DNA from: Pseudisothecium myosuroides
Taxonomy: Eukaryota > Streptophyta > Bryopsida > Hypnales > Lembophyllaceae
Length of the DNA stretch: 64,000 bases
NCBI GenBank assembly: GCA_951799445.1
Contig: OX637291.1
Span: 8,310,501 to 8,374,500 of the forward strand
Reading direction: 5' to 3'
Numbering within the stretch: the stretch's first letter is position 1; each line of letters opens with the position of its first letter. A program made the position numbers and the translations under genes. The notes under the pieces were generated by a model, which was given only the letters and a program-made list of their open reading frames with translations, was not told where the DNA came from and made no database searches. Shown one piece after another: positions 25,183-37,700 of the stretch.

Positions 25183-26290
25183 ATGGGCCAACCAGACCAA
25201 GCCCAGAGGGCATCACCCTCGACATCACAACCTGAGGAGCTTACTCCTATAACACTAACATTGATACAGACCACACCTGACAATGCTCTAGAAGCATTGC
25301 CTTTGACACCAGTCTTTGAGGAACCAGCACCCGAATCTTCGGAAGAGGTAACATCACGACCTCTAGAAGAACCAGCATCAGAGCCTCTACATGAACCAAT
25401 CGCCCACCCAACAGACGAAGAGATTCCGGAGGAGATTGTGGCTCTGTCTCAGTTGCCAAATATACGACGTCGACCACGTGAAGAAGCAGAGCAGCCCGGA
25501 CGTGAAAACCCCTTGGAGCGAATCCCTCTGGATCAAGAGGTCCAGGGGCCTTGGCCACCAACCAGAAGATCCTTGATGATCTATTTGGAAAATGGAGTAG
25601 ATGCTGTAACCCGGTTGGAGGTTATGCTTGAAGGCCAGTTTGCAAACATGGATGATATTTCCACCATCACTCGAAATCCAATTGTGGATGGTCAAGAATT
25701 CACTGTGTTGGGTCCCCTTAACATTTTATCACGAGAACGGCGGGCTATTTATATTTTGGAAGCAATGCTTCAACTCTTAGCATTTTTCGGAATGTAAATT
25801 GTATGTTGTTAAAAAAATAAAAAAAATAAAAAAAAAATAAAAAATCGTCGGGGGGGGCGTCGGTATATAAGCCGCTGCAGCAGTTCGACGGACGTCTCCA
25901 GCTGCGGCAGCTCGGTGGCCTGTAGAACACAGGCCCTCAATTACCATCCCGACGATGAGGGTTCGAACTTTGGACCGTCGTCGGGGGCGCCACCCCCTGA
26001 GCTAGTGACAAGACGGCAGGAAGCTACTGACTACCACGGCTGGAGACACCTTTTTGAAGGAAGCCCCTGAACATTTGAGGTCTTAGACCCTCTTCCTTTT
26101 GTTTTTTCTTTTTCTTTTTTCTTCTTTTAGTCCAAACTCACTCCGTTGAGGGCGGAAGGCGGGTTTTAAAATATTTTTTGGCTTTAGGTCCAAATTTGTT
26201 CCATCAAAGGCGGACAGGGAACCTTCTTCTATCTTCTACCTCCCCCTTTAGTTCCAAACTCACTCCGTTGAGGGCGGAAGGATGGATTTG
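25067..26290 (+). repeat. Dispersed ~40-bp unit in retrotransposon 3' region
   Basis: Related units start near 25067, 25121, 26129, 26185 and 26238. The core is tagtccaaactcactccgtt followed by gagggcggaagg. They bracket the 25183-25797 ORF. Such unit families are unusual in the pol-to-LTR spacer and could be a packaging, regulatory or captured sequence; function unknown. Confidence 0.6.
25183..25797 (+). CDS. Additional 3' ORF of the retrotransposon, unknown function
   Basis: A 204-codon ORF between integrase and the right LTR. It is Pro/Glu-rich for the first ~110 residues (EEPAPESSEE, RPLEEPASEPLHEP), then more folded-looking (RRSLMIYLENGVDAVTRLEVML, LNILSRERRAIYILEAML). No signal peptide or clear membrane segment is seen, so the env-like label often used for ORFs in this position is not supported. 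Frame length and position are the only evidence that it is expressed. Confidence 0.45.
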   Translation: MGQPDQAQRASPSTSQPEELTPITLTLIQTTPDNALEALPLTPVFEEPAPESSEEVTSRPLEEPASEPLHEPIAHPTDEEIPEEIVALSQLPNIRRRPREEAEQPGRENPLERIPLDQEVQGPWPPTRRSLMIYLENGVDAVTRLEVMLEGQFANMDDISTITRNPIVDGQEFTVLGPLNILSRERRAIYILEAMLQLLAFFGM

Positions 26291-26635
26291 TACCAGTTAT
26301 TCTCTGTAGATCCAAATCAACTCTGATTGACGAGGATGGGAAAAGACAGGAAAATTAAAAACTAAAAGCAACATAAAAAATTTAAAAAAAACAAAAAAAA
26401 ACAAAAAACAAAACAAAAAAAAAACCTGGATCTTCATCAAAATCTTTTCCAGTTACTAGTCAATGTCTCCTATCCTTATTACTCCTTAGAAAACAACTAA
26501 AAACTAGATATATCAAAAGCAAAGCAAAAAATTGTCTACAATTCTATTAAGCTTGTACATTGAAAATAGGTGACCGTGTGTCCAATTCTAGATAACAACA
26601 AGAGACTCTAGGTTCCTCTGCAGATGGCCGCCATA
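25798..26635 (+). other. Retrotransposon 3' non-coding region
   Basis: Contains A-rich tracts, further ~40-bp units and a short GC-rich segment around 25855-26040. No clear polypurine tract lies directly before the right LTR: the bases ahead of 26636 are ggttcctctgcagatggccg, followed by ccata. Confidence 0.5.
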
Positions 26636-29600
26636 TGTGAGCTCCCTGTTTGTCACTTGGGACTCACAGTCATCTTTTTTCTGTTTTTAATTATCTTGAG
26701 TGTAGTTTTATATACAAAAAACCCCAAAAAGAGTGTAAAACCAAAATATGTATGTCACATGCTATTATAGGTATTTGGTCTTAAATAGAGTATTTCCCTA
26801 AATTAAACTAATTATCACATGTAAATAGGATAGAAACCTGTGAATTGTACAAATTGTAGATATTTAGTAGAAAAGGCCAATTTACCTGAGAATACCATGC
26901 ATGTGACAAAATTTGGCTAAAATTGGTCCGAGAGAACTTGGTGAGAAACCTAGAAGCCAGTTCACGGATAGGTTTCAAGTTCCAATCAATTTTCACTTTC
27001 CGTAGAAACTCCAATTGTTAGCTTGCAGGTTGAAGAAACGCAGCACAACCTGATGAAGGAGGTTTTATATTCAAAAACGATATTTTAGGGATAAATTACA
27101 TTGGAAGCTTGATGGCAAAGTTGCTTTGCCGAGAGTTCTTTCTATGTAAAAGACTCCCTTAAATTGACAATTAAGGGAGATTGTAAAATTTAATTCTCCC
27201 TTGACCATTGTGTAAGTCAAGAGATGGACTTACACACCTTTTGTAGAATTCAATGAGAGATTCTGCAAGAAGTTTCGGAATTTTCTGATCCTCAGAAGAT
27301 GCTTTTCCGAACGGTCAACCGCCAAAACCTAAGATGGGAAATTCTTGGAAATTACCCAGGTTGCGGTAAAATCTCACTAAAAATTAGAATAGCTTCTTTT
27401 ATGTTAATAAGACGCTCCAACAAGTTTCAAGGTATTCCGATTGCCAGAAGTACCCGAATTGACAAGATTCTCCTTGTACCGGCAAAATTGAAGATTACGG
27501 TGGGAGTTGACCGGCATCCCGGGAGCATACGAATTCGGAATAGGGTCAAAATTAGGTCTTTCCTTACTCCCTCAAACCTACTAAAGAGCCTAGGCTAGTT
27601 ACTTTTCTCAGAAAAGTCAAACTCCAGGAACTGGGTTTTTTAACCCATTTTGGTGTTTAGTTAGCGCTAAGTTTTATTGAGTTTTTGACGTCAAATTAGG
27701 GGGTAGGGGGATCCTTGGACTAAAAATGGCCTTCTGAAGCTAATGGCGCAATCCGTTTGTGATTTGGAGTTAATCTCCAAAAGTTAGAAAATGGTCCAGC
27801 GTAGAAAGTCAAAATTGGTAATTTGAGATTAAAATCTCAAAAGATAGGTTTACCGCAAAGAAATGAGAGGAGGTGGGTGCCCTTGGAAGAGTATTTAAGG
27901 GGCACTTCTTCTCCTCTCAACTCGCCCCTTAGGTTCATTTGTGAACCGCCTTGTATAATTTGGGTCCATTTAGTTGGATTTTGGCCATTTTTTGGGCCAC
28001 GTTGCCAAATTCTTGTGTTTTTGGAGCATTTCAAGCTCCTTGTTGCTACTTTTTGAGCTCTTTTGAAGGACTTAGGGGTCCCTTCAACTTAGCTATCTTC
28101 TTGTGGTGTTTCCTCGTATGTTATTTGAAGCTTTGATTAATGTTTTGTTGAGTTTGGGTATTTTGTTGATATCCTTGGGTGTTGTGAACTAACTTTGCAC
28201 TAATCCTAGAGAGGTTCCTTTCCCTATGACTAGCGATTCCGCTTGGGAAAAATCTCTAGAGTTGTTCACGTTATTTTAGTACTAACACATGGCCGCTTAG
28301 AGTTTACTAACAAGTCATTTCCTTCATAGTTGTCCGTATTTCCCTTGTTTCTTAAAGCACGGCAAAGCTTTGGCTTAGTTGTCTAGAATTTCTATAGAAA
28401 ATTGGTCATTTCACAAAAACACGGCGAAGCTTTGGCTTAGTTTGTCTAGAATTTCTATAGAAAATTGGTCATTTCACAAAAGTACGGCGGAGCTTTAGCT
28501 CTGGAAGCCTTAGAAAAAGTTCCATAAAAATTAGGTGCTAGTTTACATTTTTGTTTCTCACTAGTCACCAAGTTTAGTTTCCAAAACGTGAAGTTTGGAG
28601 ATCTAAGTTTAGTTTCCAAAAAGTTGTATGTGAAAATTTTTGTCTAGCCTTAGCGATAAGTACGTGACCTTTTGAAATACCACCCCTCACTCAAAAAAAA
28701 TTCTAATATCATTTTGTGAAGGAAAGGCTCAAAGGCCAGTTGGGGTTTTTCTTTGGATCTAATCAGTCTAGAAGCGAACCAGAGCAACCAGAGCCACCAA
28801 AGCGAACCAGAAGCGAACTAGAAGCAAACCAGAAGTGACCAGAAGCGAACCAGAGCAACCAGAGCGACTAGAAGCGGACCCGCCATGTCACCCCCCCGAG
28901 CGGGCTGCCACGTGTCAGCAAGGGAGCAGTCGGCAGGGAGCAGTCGAAGGGAGCAGTCGGTTGGGAGCAGTCGGCCCTTGGCCGGTCAAGCAAACTGGAC
29001 CCTCTTGGTCACTCGCCTAAACAAAAATTAAAATAAAAACTCATACTAAAAGTTATCAAAACCTTCTCATATACTAGGAAAGGAAAAAAATCGTTTTGCA
29101 TTAGTAGGAATAGGAGGAGCAAATAGGAAAGGGAGGAGTAGAAGAATTTAGTTTGAAATTAAAATAGGAATTAAGGAAAGAAGTAGTGATTAGAATAGCA
29201 AATAGAGAGGAGAAATAGTGACAATTAGAACTCTTCAAACTTAACAATGGTATAGAATTCTCTCAAACCTTCATACTCTCAATAGCTAGTGGTACCAACC
29301 GATTCATATTACAAATGTGGAATTAGTGAGTGAAGTTGGGAGTTTAAATGGAAACCAACTAGAAGATAAGAGGAGTTTAGAAAATCTTAAAGGAGAGATT
29401 TGGACCATTAGAAATAGGATAGAATGAATTATTGACTTGAAGGAAGGAAAAAGCTTATCAATTCAATAATTCAAAGGAATTATTGGAGAAGACCTTTCAA
29501 GTCAACTAGGAGTATAAATAATTGAATTAGAATAGTATTAGGAGGAAAAAGAAGAGGTGGGAAGAGAAAGTTAGAAGAATAGAAGATAGTTTACGTTGAC

Positions 29601-30444
29601 TTTGAAATTAAAGACAAAACAAAACAAAACAAAACAAAATAAAGAAAAACAAACCATCCAAAATGGACCAAGTGGAGGAGTTTGAGGAGGTTCAAGAAAA
29701 TCGATTTGAAGACACAAGCCCCGAGGTATTCTTCTAAAAGCTCTCTCTTTTTATTTTATTAAAATTAAGTAGAGCCGAAGCTTAGGAGCAAGTCAGACCT
29801 CTAAAACTAGCGGTCAGGTCATTTGTGAATTTAGAATAGTGTAGAACATACACGGAGGTTTCCAAAAACATAAAATACTTAGAAATCGGAGTTAAAACAA
29901 GTAAGATATGGGTGGATGAAGATTAGGGTCAAAATTGGATGAAAAGTTAAAGGAAGTACTCACATGGAGTGAAACTTAGGATTAAAGTATAAGATAATTA
30001 TTTAATCATATCTGTAAAATTCCAAATTATTCTAAAATAGAGAACTAAGTAAAAGGTGTGGATGAAGTTTTGCTTCTAAAGGCCAAAACTTCATCCGTCC
30101 ATAACCTTGGCTAGGAAGGTCGGATAAGAACGAATTTTATATTTTTAGAAAGGGCGTAAAATTCTCTAGAACTTCATGCTATTAGATTTAGATTATCTTA
30201 ACCTGAACAAAAAACCACAGTAGCTTGATCTATTCGGCCAATAGTTCTATTTATTGCATTTAAGTTATACTTAGTAGTAGAAGTTACAAGTTTAACTACA
30301 AATTAGGCATTTAAGAAGATCCATTGCTTGGAAGGAATAGTGGACAACGCTTAGGCACCCAAATAAAAATAAAAATCTGTTAAATTAAAACAGAACCTGG
30401 TTGTGTTCGTTTATTTACCAAGGGTGGGTAAATAAACACTCACA
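26636..30444 (+). repeat. Right LTR
   Basis: It starts TGTGAGCTCC and ends ACTCACA. It is collinear with the left LTR over its whole 3809 bp. The TATA-like box is at 27892. It is followed directly by the target-site duplication CCTTG at 30445-30449. Confidence 0.93.
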
Positions 30445-30449
30445 CCTTG

Positions 30450-31560
30450 CATGTGCTCAGTCCTCCCGAGGTCGTACTGGGAGCCTGAAGCACGTCAGAC
30501 CCCGCGGGAGGAGCCTTCCTCTGGCACTGACGGACCACAGAATCCCTGCGCCTACGGTGCTGGAGCCTGCGACATGCAAGCGGGCATGTAGTGGCCAGGC
30601 ACCCATTGCAAATTGGGCGGGTACCCTCCGGCATCCGCTGCACGCTCCTTCGTCGAGGGTCGGGGGACTTCCACAGCAGGCCGCGTCGCAGGTACCTTAG
30701 GAGGAGATTTCTTGAGAATCCCTGACCCCCGTTGCCTCTTCGGCCTTGGCTCGGGCTCCGGGTCCTCCTCCTCTAACGACACGTCTTCATCGCTGGAGTC
30801 AAAATCTTCGTTCCCTTCATCACCTGACAACAAAAAGACACTGACAGCGTTAGCCGGCTGTAGAAAAAGACATTCACCGTGCGGGCGCAAGCGACATGAT
30901 CCCCACAAGACGAATGCATGGAGGCGACCTCAAAGGACCAGTACTGCCAACAAGGTATAAAATGACACCCTACATCATGCATGGAACAAGACGGACGCCT
31001 AAACCCTAAACCCTAAACCCGCACCCGAATTCATGGCGGAGTGATGCCAAATTACCTGCCGCAACTGCCTCCAAGGTGGCCTGCTGCTGCACATGGGAAC
31101 AAGCTAGTGCTAATTTCATCATACCTTTGGCGATGGCCTTGTCATAGGACTCCGTTGCCTCCGAGGATGAATCGACGCGGCTGCTCATTTCGTCAGCAAA
31201 TCGGACACGTCTTCCCGCCGCTCCTGAGATCCGTTGCTTCCTCCCCCCGCGTCCTCGAAGGCCCCGCGACGAACGCCTCACCTGCCCTTGCTCCCTCTCC
31301 TCTCCGGCTAACAAGTCCGCGGATTTCTTCTTCGCATGCGGGTTGTCCCTGCAATGCCCAAGTCGCGAGGTCAAGCTTCCCGCAAGAAATCGACGGCCAG
31401 GGTTTAGGGTGACGCTGAACACGCTGATCAAGGCAATGCCAGTGGTCACGCGCGGCGGAAAAGGAAAGAAAAAACATCTCCGTGGAACGTCTCCATGGGC
31501 AAGTGACGAGGGTTTACGGGCGCAATGCAAGGATAGGGCCCACGTGGCTTTCACGTTCAA
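30450..31560 (-). pseudogene. 5' exons of the CACTA TNPA-like gene
   Basis: Three probable - strand exons lead into the interrupted Transposase_24 exon. About 31060-31350 encodes a basic segment (KKKSADLLAGEEREQGQVRR, RGRGGRKQR) and VRFADEMSSRVDSSSEATES, with a GCAG/GTAATT donor. 30696-30823 encodes an acidic segment (NEDFDSSDEDVSLEEEDPEP) and KRQRGSG, bounded by a ttgtcag acceptor and an AAG/GTACCT donor. About 30450-30484 (SQYDLGRTEHMQ) is in frame with the exon left of the retrotransposon. Exon limits are by eye. A second copy of the gccaaattacctgc donor region occurs near 31905, suggesting a local duplication. Confidence 0.5.
31003..31020. repeat. Short telomere-like tract (CCCTAAA)n
   Basis: Nearly three units of the plant telomere repeat lie inside the CACTA element. 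Too short to mean a chromosome end. Confidence 0.7.
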
Positions 31561-34500
31561 ATAGGGCTCACTTTCCCCAAGGCAATCAGTAATTAATGGC
31601 AGTTGAACTACCCCCTGACTCTACCGTGACTGGAACCTGTCGCTTCGCTGTGAGAAGTCATAAACTATGACTCCGGGACGACAGAGAGACCACAGCTGAC
31701 GCGCTGCTGTGGGAGGCGGCGGTCCTAAAATTAATACGCCTGCAGTAAAACCCTATTTCGCCGCCGCATAGACTCATGGAAGAAACAGCGCAAGGACCAA
31801 TGCACAGTAACACTGCTGGACTCGACCATGAAAGTCACTCTGTGGAACAATGCACTGTAGGCTTGGTGTTGGGAACAACTTCTCACCAGACAATGTCCCC
31901 GTCATGCCAAATTACCTGCTACAGCGCCGATAGAATTAGAGTGTACATGCAGTGAGACTTGTACGCACGGAAGGGTGGCCGCGTACTTACAGCTCTGAGC
32001 GCAAATCGAACATTGGTTGCATCTTCTTCCGAACCTCCGCGACGTTTCTATCACGCGCCAATTCGTATTCCGACTTCTCTTGCGACGAACCCTCCATCGA
32101 CTGGACTCCGACGCAGATCCGTTACTCCTGCATGCAACGGCGACTACGCTTGGCAGCCCTCGCTGTTGGAGGGACCCAACGACGTAATTCGGCCACAACG
32201 TCTTGGCGGCACAGTCTCCGCGGCTCTAAACAGTGGCGATAGAGTCAGCTGGGTCCTCCTCGTCTTCTGATCCTCAGGTGCTGGAAGCGATAAGTGCCGG
32301 AGGAACTCAGTCATTACCAGGTTCGTATTTGAAATGCCCTTAAGAATGTGAGCAAGGCTGCTGTGTTTCATGATTAGGGAGGCCCATTTTGGCGGCTCTC
32401 CATTAATTACGGTCCGTAGTAATTATATTTGACTAGCGGGTGACTTGACGACCTCGACGTCCACGATCTTCTACTCATCGCCCTTGAGCGCTGTCCATTT
32501 AGGGGCAATGATGGCTTCTCATTTCATACTTCGAAGTAGGCCTAATTATTTCGATTCAGCTTAATTAATATCTGTGAACTCAATTACAGTGGATTTCACG
32601 GCACAATGAACGGCACAGGGCCGGAGAAGCGTCGACAATAGACGTCCGGCTGTGGACGTTCGCATCTAAGTCACGAGTTGTGAATAATGACTTCTATGCG
32701 ACTTCTTGTAGTCATCCCTCAGTGATGACAAGACTAGAAGAAGCTGAGTCCAAGTTACGAGTAATGCTAAATGACTTCGAGGTCATTGTGGTCTTCAGGC
32801 CACCTGTCTTTGGTGTCCGTGACGACGGTGTCATCGATATGCCGATGGAAACAAATGAATGTGTTTACTACCAACTTCTGGATTATGATAGTCCATTCAT
32901 GAATGTGCCCAACCTTCGATTGTGCCTGTTAACCGGAATTCCTTGTCAAGACATGCTTCTCATATTGCAGAAGATGAGCTGCTTGGCTTGAAGTCGGGTC
33001 TCTTTTTTTTTAACCTGTCCTCCCTCCTTACCCTCCCCCCTTTGCTAGAAATTACATTTTTTTTTTGGCCCGCTCTTCCTCATGGAAGAGGGCATTCCCT
33101 TTTTTTTTTGGGCCATTCTTCCTCATGGAAGAAGGCATTCCCTTTTTTTTTTGGGCTATTCTTCCTCATGGAAGAAGGCATTCCCTTTTTTTTTTGGCCC
33201 CCTCTTCCTCCTGGAAGAGGGCATTCCCTTTTTTTTTTGGGCCATTCTTCCTCATGGAAGAAGGCATTCCCTTCTCTTTTTGGACCAGGAGTCCTCATGG
33301 AAGAGGGCATTCCCTCTTTTTTTTTGGGCCTTTCTTCCTCATAGAAGAAGGCATTCCCTTTTTTTTTGGACCATTCTTCCTCATGGAAGAGGGCATTCCC
33401 TTCTTTTTTTTGGGCCATTCTTCCTCATGGAAGAGGGCATTTTTTTTTTTTTTTGGCCCGCTCTTCCTCATGGAAGAGGGCATTCCATTTTCTTGGGGTA
33501 CATATGCTTTCCAGTATTCCTCCTGGAGTGTCACATGAATACGATTTTCTTTCCTTGAACGCTGAGAAGCTTCCCTTCGTGCGCAGGATTCGGCTTGAAG
33601 AAGGTTCCACCTTCCATGTGCCATCGTTCTGCTTGCAATATTTTCCCAGTAGTCACTTGTTTGTTTGAAGGCGCCTCCTTCATAGTCTAAGCGTGTGAGG
33701 GGTATTTTTTTTCATGGCGCACTTTCATGCAAGTCACTCTGTAATGTTGGTTTAGGTACGTCGGTATCGTAGTCCACTACTGTGCACCATCATTTACTAT
33801 ATTGAACTGTATGGGCATAGGTTGTCCGTGACTCTAGTGATATGGACTTCAGAGACTCCATGGCATTTATTATGTACGTGTATTTTCATTGTTTCCGCTT
33901 GACTATACTGTTCATATTCTTGCAACGATATGGAAAGCGAAACAGGGCCTACCTTGTATTTCATAATGCTTGATTGGTCGGCTAGAAGAAACACCTCTTG
34001 GGTTTTTTTGAATACAGCCCCTTCAGAAGACATCTTAGTTTTCGGAAGACTAGCACTGGCAACCAAACTTGGCACACAGTATTTGAAACTGTGGGAAGAA
34101 GATCACACTATCCGTTTCAATTGAAAGTCCATACTTTTATCTTCTCGCCTTTCTTCCGACCGTCTCCATTCGTTGTTTTTCGAACGCAATGTCCTTCTGC
34201 CCGTCTCATAGTGTTTTCCTAGAGTGGGGTATTCCTGGACTGTGTGATTGGTGTAGCTTAATCTTGTATTTTCTTGTCCACGCCCTCTGGCCATACGTTT
34301 GAACCTTCCTCCCTCGCTTGGCAGCGGTTGATGGCTCGGCTCTTCGGAAGGATACCGCCGTACCTTTGTAACGAAGGCCTACTGGCTATTCCATGTTCAC
34401 ACATTGATCTTCACATCTGAAGTGAGGCCTAATACTATCGCTAGTAATTGAGAGGTAGGCGTTCCGCACATGAGTCCACGAATAGAAGTTTGGAATTCCT

Positions 34501-34743
34501 CAAATTTGCTTGCCCGACCGCCCAGTCACATTGTGATACTGCAGAGTCACTGGGTGAAGTAGTGTCAGAGTCGTAGGCAGGAAGCTTCACTGAAGCGGAA
34601 CTCATTTCAGTCACAACAAAGTCAAGACAGTCCCGTCTCCGTGCGCAGTACCAAGATGTTCAAAGCGGGAATTGCACACCCTAACCGCGTGTCGTGCTTG
34701 GAGTACAGGACGTGGAGAACTACTGATATCATAGGCAGAGTCG
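31561..34743. other. CACTA central non-coding region between divergent genes
   Basis: Apart from the minisatellite at 33054-33495 there is no convincing gene. A 103-codon + ORF at 32680-32991 looks non-repetitive but matches nothing I recognise. GTGACT-like motifs and short duplicated blocks (near 31905 and 31041) occur. Since the TNPA-like gene runs left and tnp2 runs right, this stretch probably holds both promoters. Confidence 0.45.
33054..33495 (+). repeat. 43-bp minisatellite with hairpin core (10 copies)
   Basis: The motif CTTCC-TCAT-GGAAG followed by a GGGCATTCCC-type block and a T-run recurs with centres near 33083, 33124, 33167, 33210, 33253, 33296, 33340, 33382, 33426 and 33469 (spacing 41-44). 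Because 43 is not a multiple of three, the array gives overlapping repetitive ORFs in several frames (FFFGPFFLMEEGIP-type peptides), which are not genes. Confidence 0.9.
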
Positions 34744-37700
34744 ATGATACCCGCAAGACTTCCCCTCTCTGCCAGTGAGAGGCAGCGGCTCAGAGATGAG
34801 CGTCTCTGGACAAGGGAGGTGCAACTGGCTGCACGAGACAGCGCCACAAGACTGCATTGCCCTTGCACTAAATGTAAGGGCCGGAAGAAAATCTTGCTTC
34901 GTAATGTACGGGACCACCTCATCCGCAACGGCAGGGATCCGACTCTGCGGAGGTGGACCGGACCTGGCAACCGGGACTCTTCAGACGAGGAGTGGGAGGA
35001 CAACTTCTGGGCACCTGCCGCAGAGGCTCCGCGTGAAGTGGATGCCACAGTGGATGTACGCGGCATGGTCCACCAGGCATCACGTGCCGAGGAGGAGGCA
35101 CCCTCTGCAGGTGATCGATTTCAGGAGGCCGTCATGGACGCCTTTGCAACGGCAGATTCCATCCACGAAGAGTGCAGGGAAATGGACGCAAGGGACGGTG
35201 CTGAAAGCGAGGAGTGTCGTGATGTGGCCGTCACAACGGCCTCGGTTGAGGATGCCCGGGTGGCTGACGACCACCCCACTGTCACTGCTGTGGAGGAGTC
35301 CATGAATGTGTTATACGATGGCGCCCGGTCCAGCACACTAGCCGCCACAGTGCTGCTGATGAATCTATGCATAGTGCACGGTGTTACCAACACATGTGCA
35401 AACGAATTGTTCAGCATCCTCAACCGTCATCTGCTACCTGAAAACAATACCTTGCCAACTACCTATCATGCTGCGAAGTCCCTCACAGCGAAGCTGGGTT
35501 TGTCCTACAACACCATTCACGCATGCGAGCAAGGCTGCGTACTCTTCCATGGTGAACACGCGGATGCCCTCCGTTGCCCTAAGTGTGGTGGGAAGAGATT
35601 CCGAGATGAGGAGCGGAAGGCCTTCCCTGTGAAGGTTCTACGTCACTTCCCAATAATTCCTCGTTTGCAGCGAATGTTCCAGAGTCCGACGTTGTCGAAG
35701 CTCATGGTGTGGCATCATGAGAACCGGAGCAACCAGGAGGGAGGGGACGGGCTGGTTCGTCATCCCTGTGATTCGAAGGCTTGGCGGCACTTCCATGATA
35801 ATGTTGACCCCACCTTTGCATTGGATCCCCGGAATGCTCACTTTGCTTTGGCTGCAGACGGCGTGAACCCGTTCAAACATAATAGTTCGTCGTGGTCCAC
35901 GTGGCCAGTGCTTCTGCTGAATTACAATGTCCCCCCTTGGCTGTGCACAAAAAAATTCTTTGTGTTGTTAACACTTCTAATTCCAGGGAGGGAGTCCGTG
36001 ACCTCGGAGGTGTTTGACGTTTACCTTGAGCCCGTTGTGGAGGAGTTGCTCCAGCTGTGGACGGGAGTGCCTGCATACGACATTACAAAGGGTCCAGGTT
36101 GCGAGGCATTCCAGTTACGCGCCATGTTGTTGTGGACAATCCACGACTTCCCTGGCTATGGGACAGTGGGGGGCTTCTCCCATCAGGGCTACGCAGCGTG
36201 TCCGTGGTGCGGCATGAACTTGGGCGCTGAGCATTCCGTGGAGTTGGGCAAGCAGATATACGGAGGGACACGCCGTTGGTTACCTGACCACCACCCCTTC
36301 AGGTCATTTTCCATGAAGGACCACTTCAATGGTGCCATGGAAACAAGACCTAAACCACTGGCCATCACAGTGGAGGAGCAGCTGGCACATGCGGCAGAGT
36401 TTGAGGCCTGGAAGGCGGGTAACCACAGAGACAACGGTGCAGGTGACCCCTCCAAAGTGCACGGAGTTAAGCGCATGAGCATTTTGTTCAAATTGCCGTA
36501 CTGGAAGGTGAGCCTCCCATCGCGCCTTGTCTCTTAGTAAACCGCATCTGCGTTGTGAGTTTGACGGCAGTAGAACGACTATGAAGTCGCGTTTCAGTAG
36601 AGAGGAAGTCGTAAGTGAGTCGCAGTGACATTAAGAGACTCATTTGTGATTATTGTGCGACTGGTCTCCGTTGTGACCCGGTCCCCCTAAACCGCACTCG
36701 AGGTAGTCCCTATCCGCCGTATGTATGATGTCACTTGCATTGATTCTTTATTTAATTCATTGCATACAGGATCTTCTCATTCGGAATACGCTGGACGTCA
36801 TGCATTGCGAAATGAACCTCGCCAAGAACTTCCTCAAAACCATAACAGGCAAAAAGGACACAGTCAAGGTAAGGAGGGATTTGCAGAGGCGGCAGGTGAG
36901 GAGACACCTGTGGCTCACCCCACACCCCTGGAAGGCCGGAAAGATGTTGAAGCCAAGAGCCTCTTACGTGTTGACTGAAGAGGAATTCGAGACGTTTGCC
37001 CATTGCATAGAGTCTCTGAAGACTCCGTCTGGGTATTCATCTGACCTTGGGAAGTGCATATGGAAAAAGAATTTTGGGGGCCTCAAATCCCACGACTACC
37101 ACGTGCTGATGCAGCAGGTCTTGCCTCTCGCGCTTCGCGGGCTAATGGAACCTGGGCCACGCATGGCTGTGATGCGGATGTGCAAGGTGTTCAGACGCCT
37201 ATGCACGAAGGTTTACAATCCGAGTGATTTTCCCTCCCTCGAAGCTGATGTCGCCGAGAGCATGGCGTTACTAGAGATCGAATTCCCTCCATCGTTTTTT
37301 GACATTATGACGCATCTCCCTTACCATCTAGCCAAGGAACTGGACTTGTGCGGGCCAGTGAGCGCCAGGTGGATGTATCCAGTGGAACGCTATATGAAAG
37401 TGCTGAAGAATCATGTCCGGAATTTGGCCAGGCCCGAGGCGTGCATGGCGGAGGGGTACTTGAAGGATGAGTGCATTGGCTTCATCACGGAGCACTTGCA
37501 GAGGTTTGAGCACACTCAAAGACGCGTGTGGGATGAAGATGAAGAGTATGGGGATGCTGAAGAAGTTCTTCAGGGTGCAGGGAAGCAGTATATTTTGACC
37601 GCTGCGCTGCGCGACATCGCACATGAGTACGTGCTGACGAACGCATCCGTTATGGGAGACTTCTATGCGTGAGTGCTGCCTTCACCCTCGCATGTCAATC

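Larger units (their letters stand above)
12675..30444 (+). mobile_element. Full-length Ty3/gypsy LTR retrotransposon (17.8 kb)
   Basis: Two LTRs of 3809 bp (12675-16483 and 26636-30444, offset exactly 13961) flank gag, protease, reverse transcriptase, RNase H and integrase in the gypsy order. The 5-bp duplication CCTTG is present on both sides. Very long LTRs, an integrase without a chromodomain and extra ORFs before gag and after pol are features of the Athila/Tat (OTA) branch; the clade is inferred. It landed in the Transposase_24 exon of the CACTA element. It carries an in-frame TGA near 16673, a frameshift near 21994 and an in-frame TAG at 22668, so this copy is defective. Confidence 0.93.

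Noticed and set aside
25183..25797. Envelope-like gene of the retrotransposon
   Set aside because: No signal peptide, transmembrane segment or cleavage site can be seen; position alone is not enough.
33065..33624. Several overlapping ORFs of 100-158 codons on both strands
   Set aside because: All are translations of the 43-bp minisatellite in different frames.
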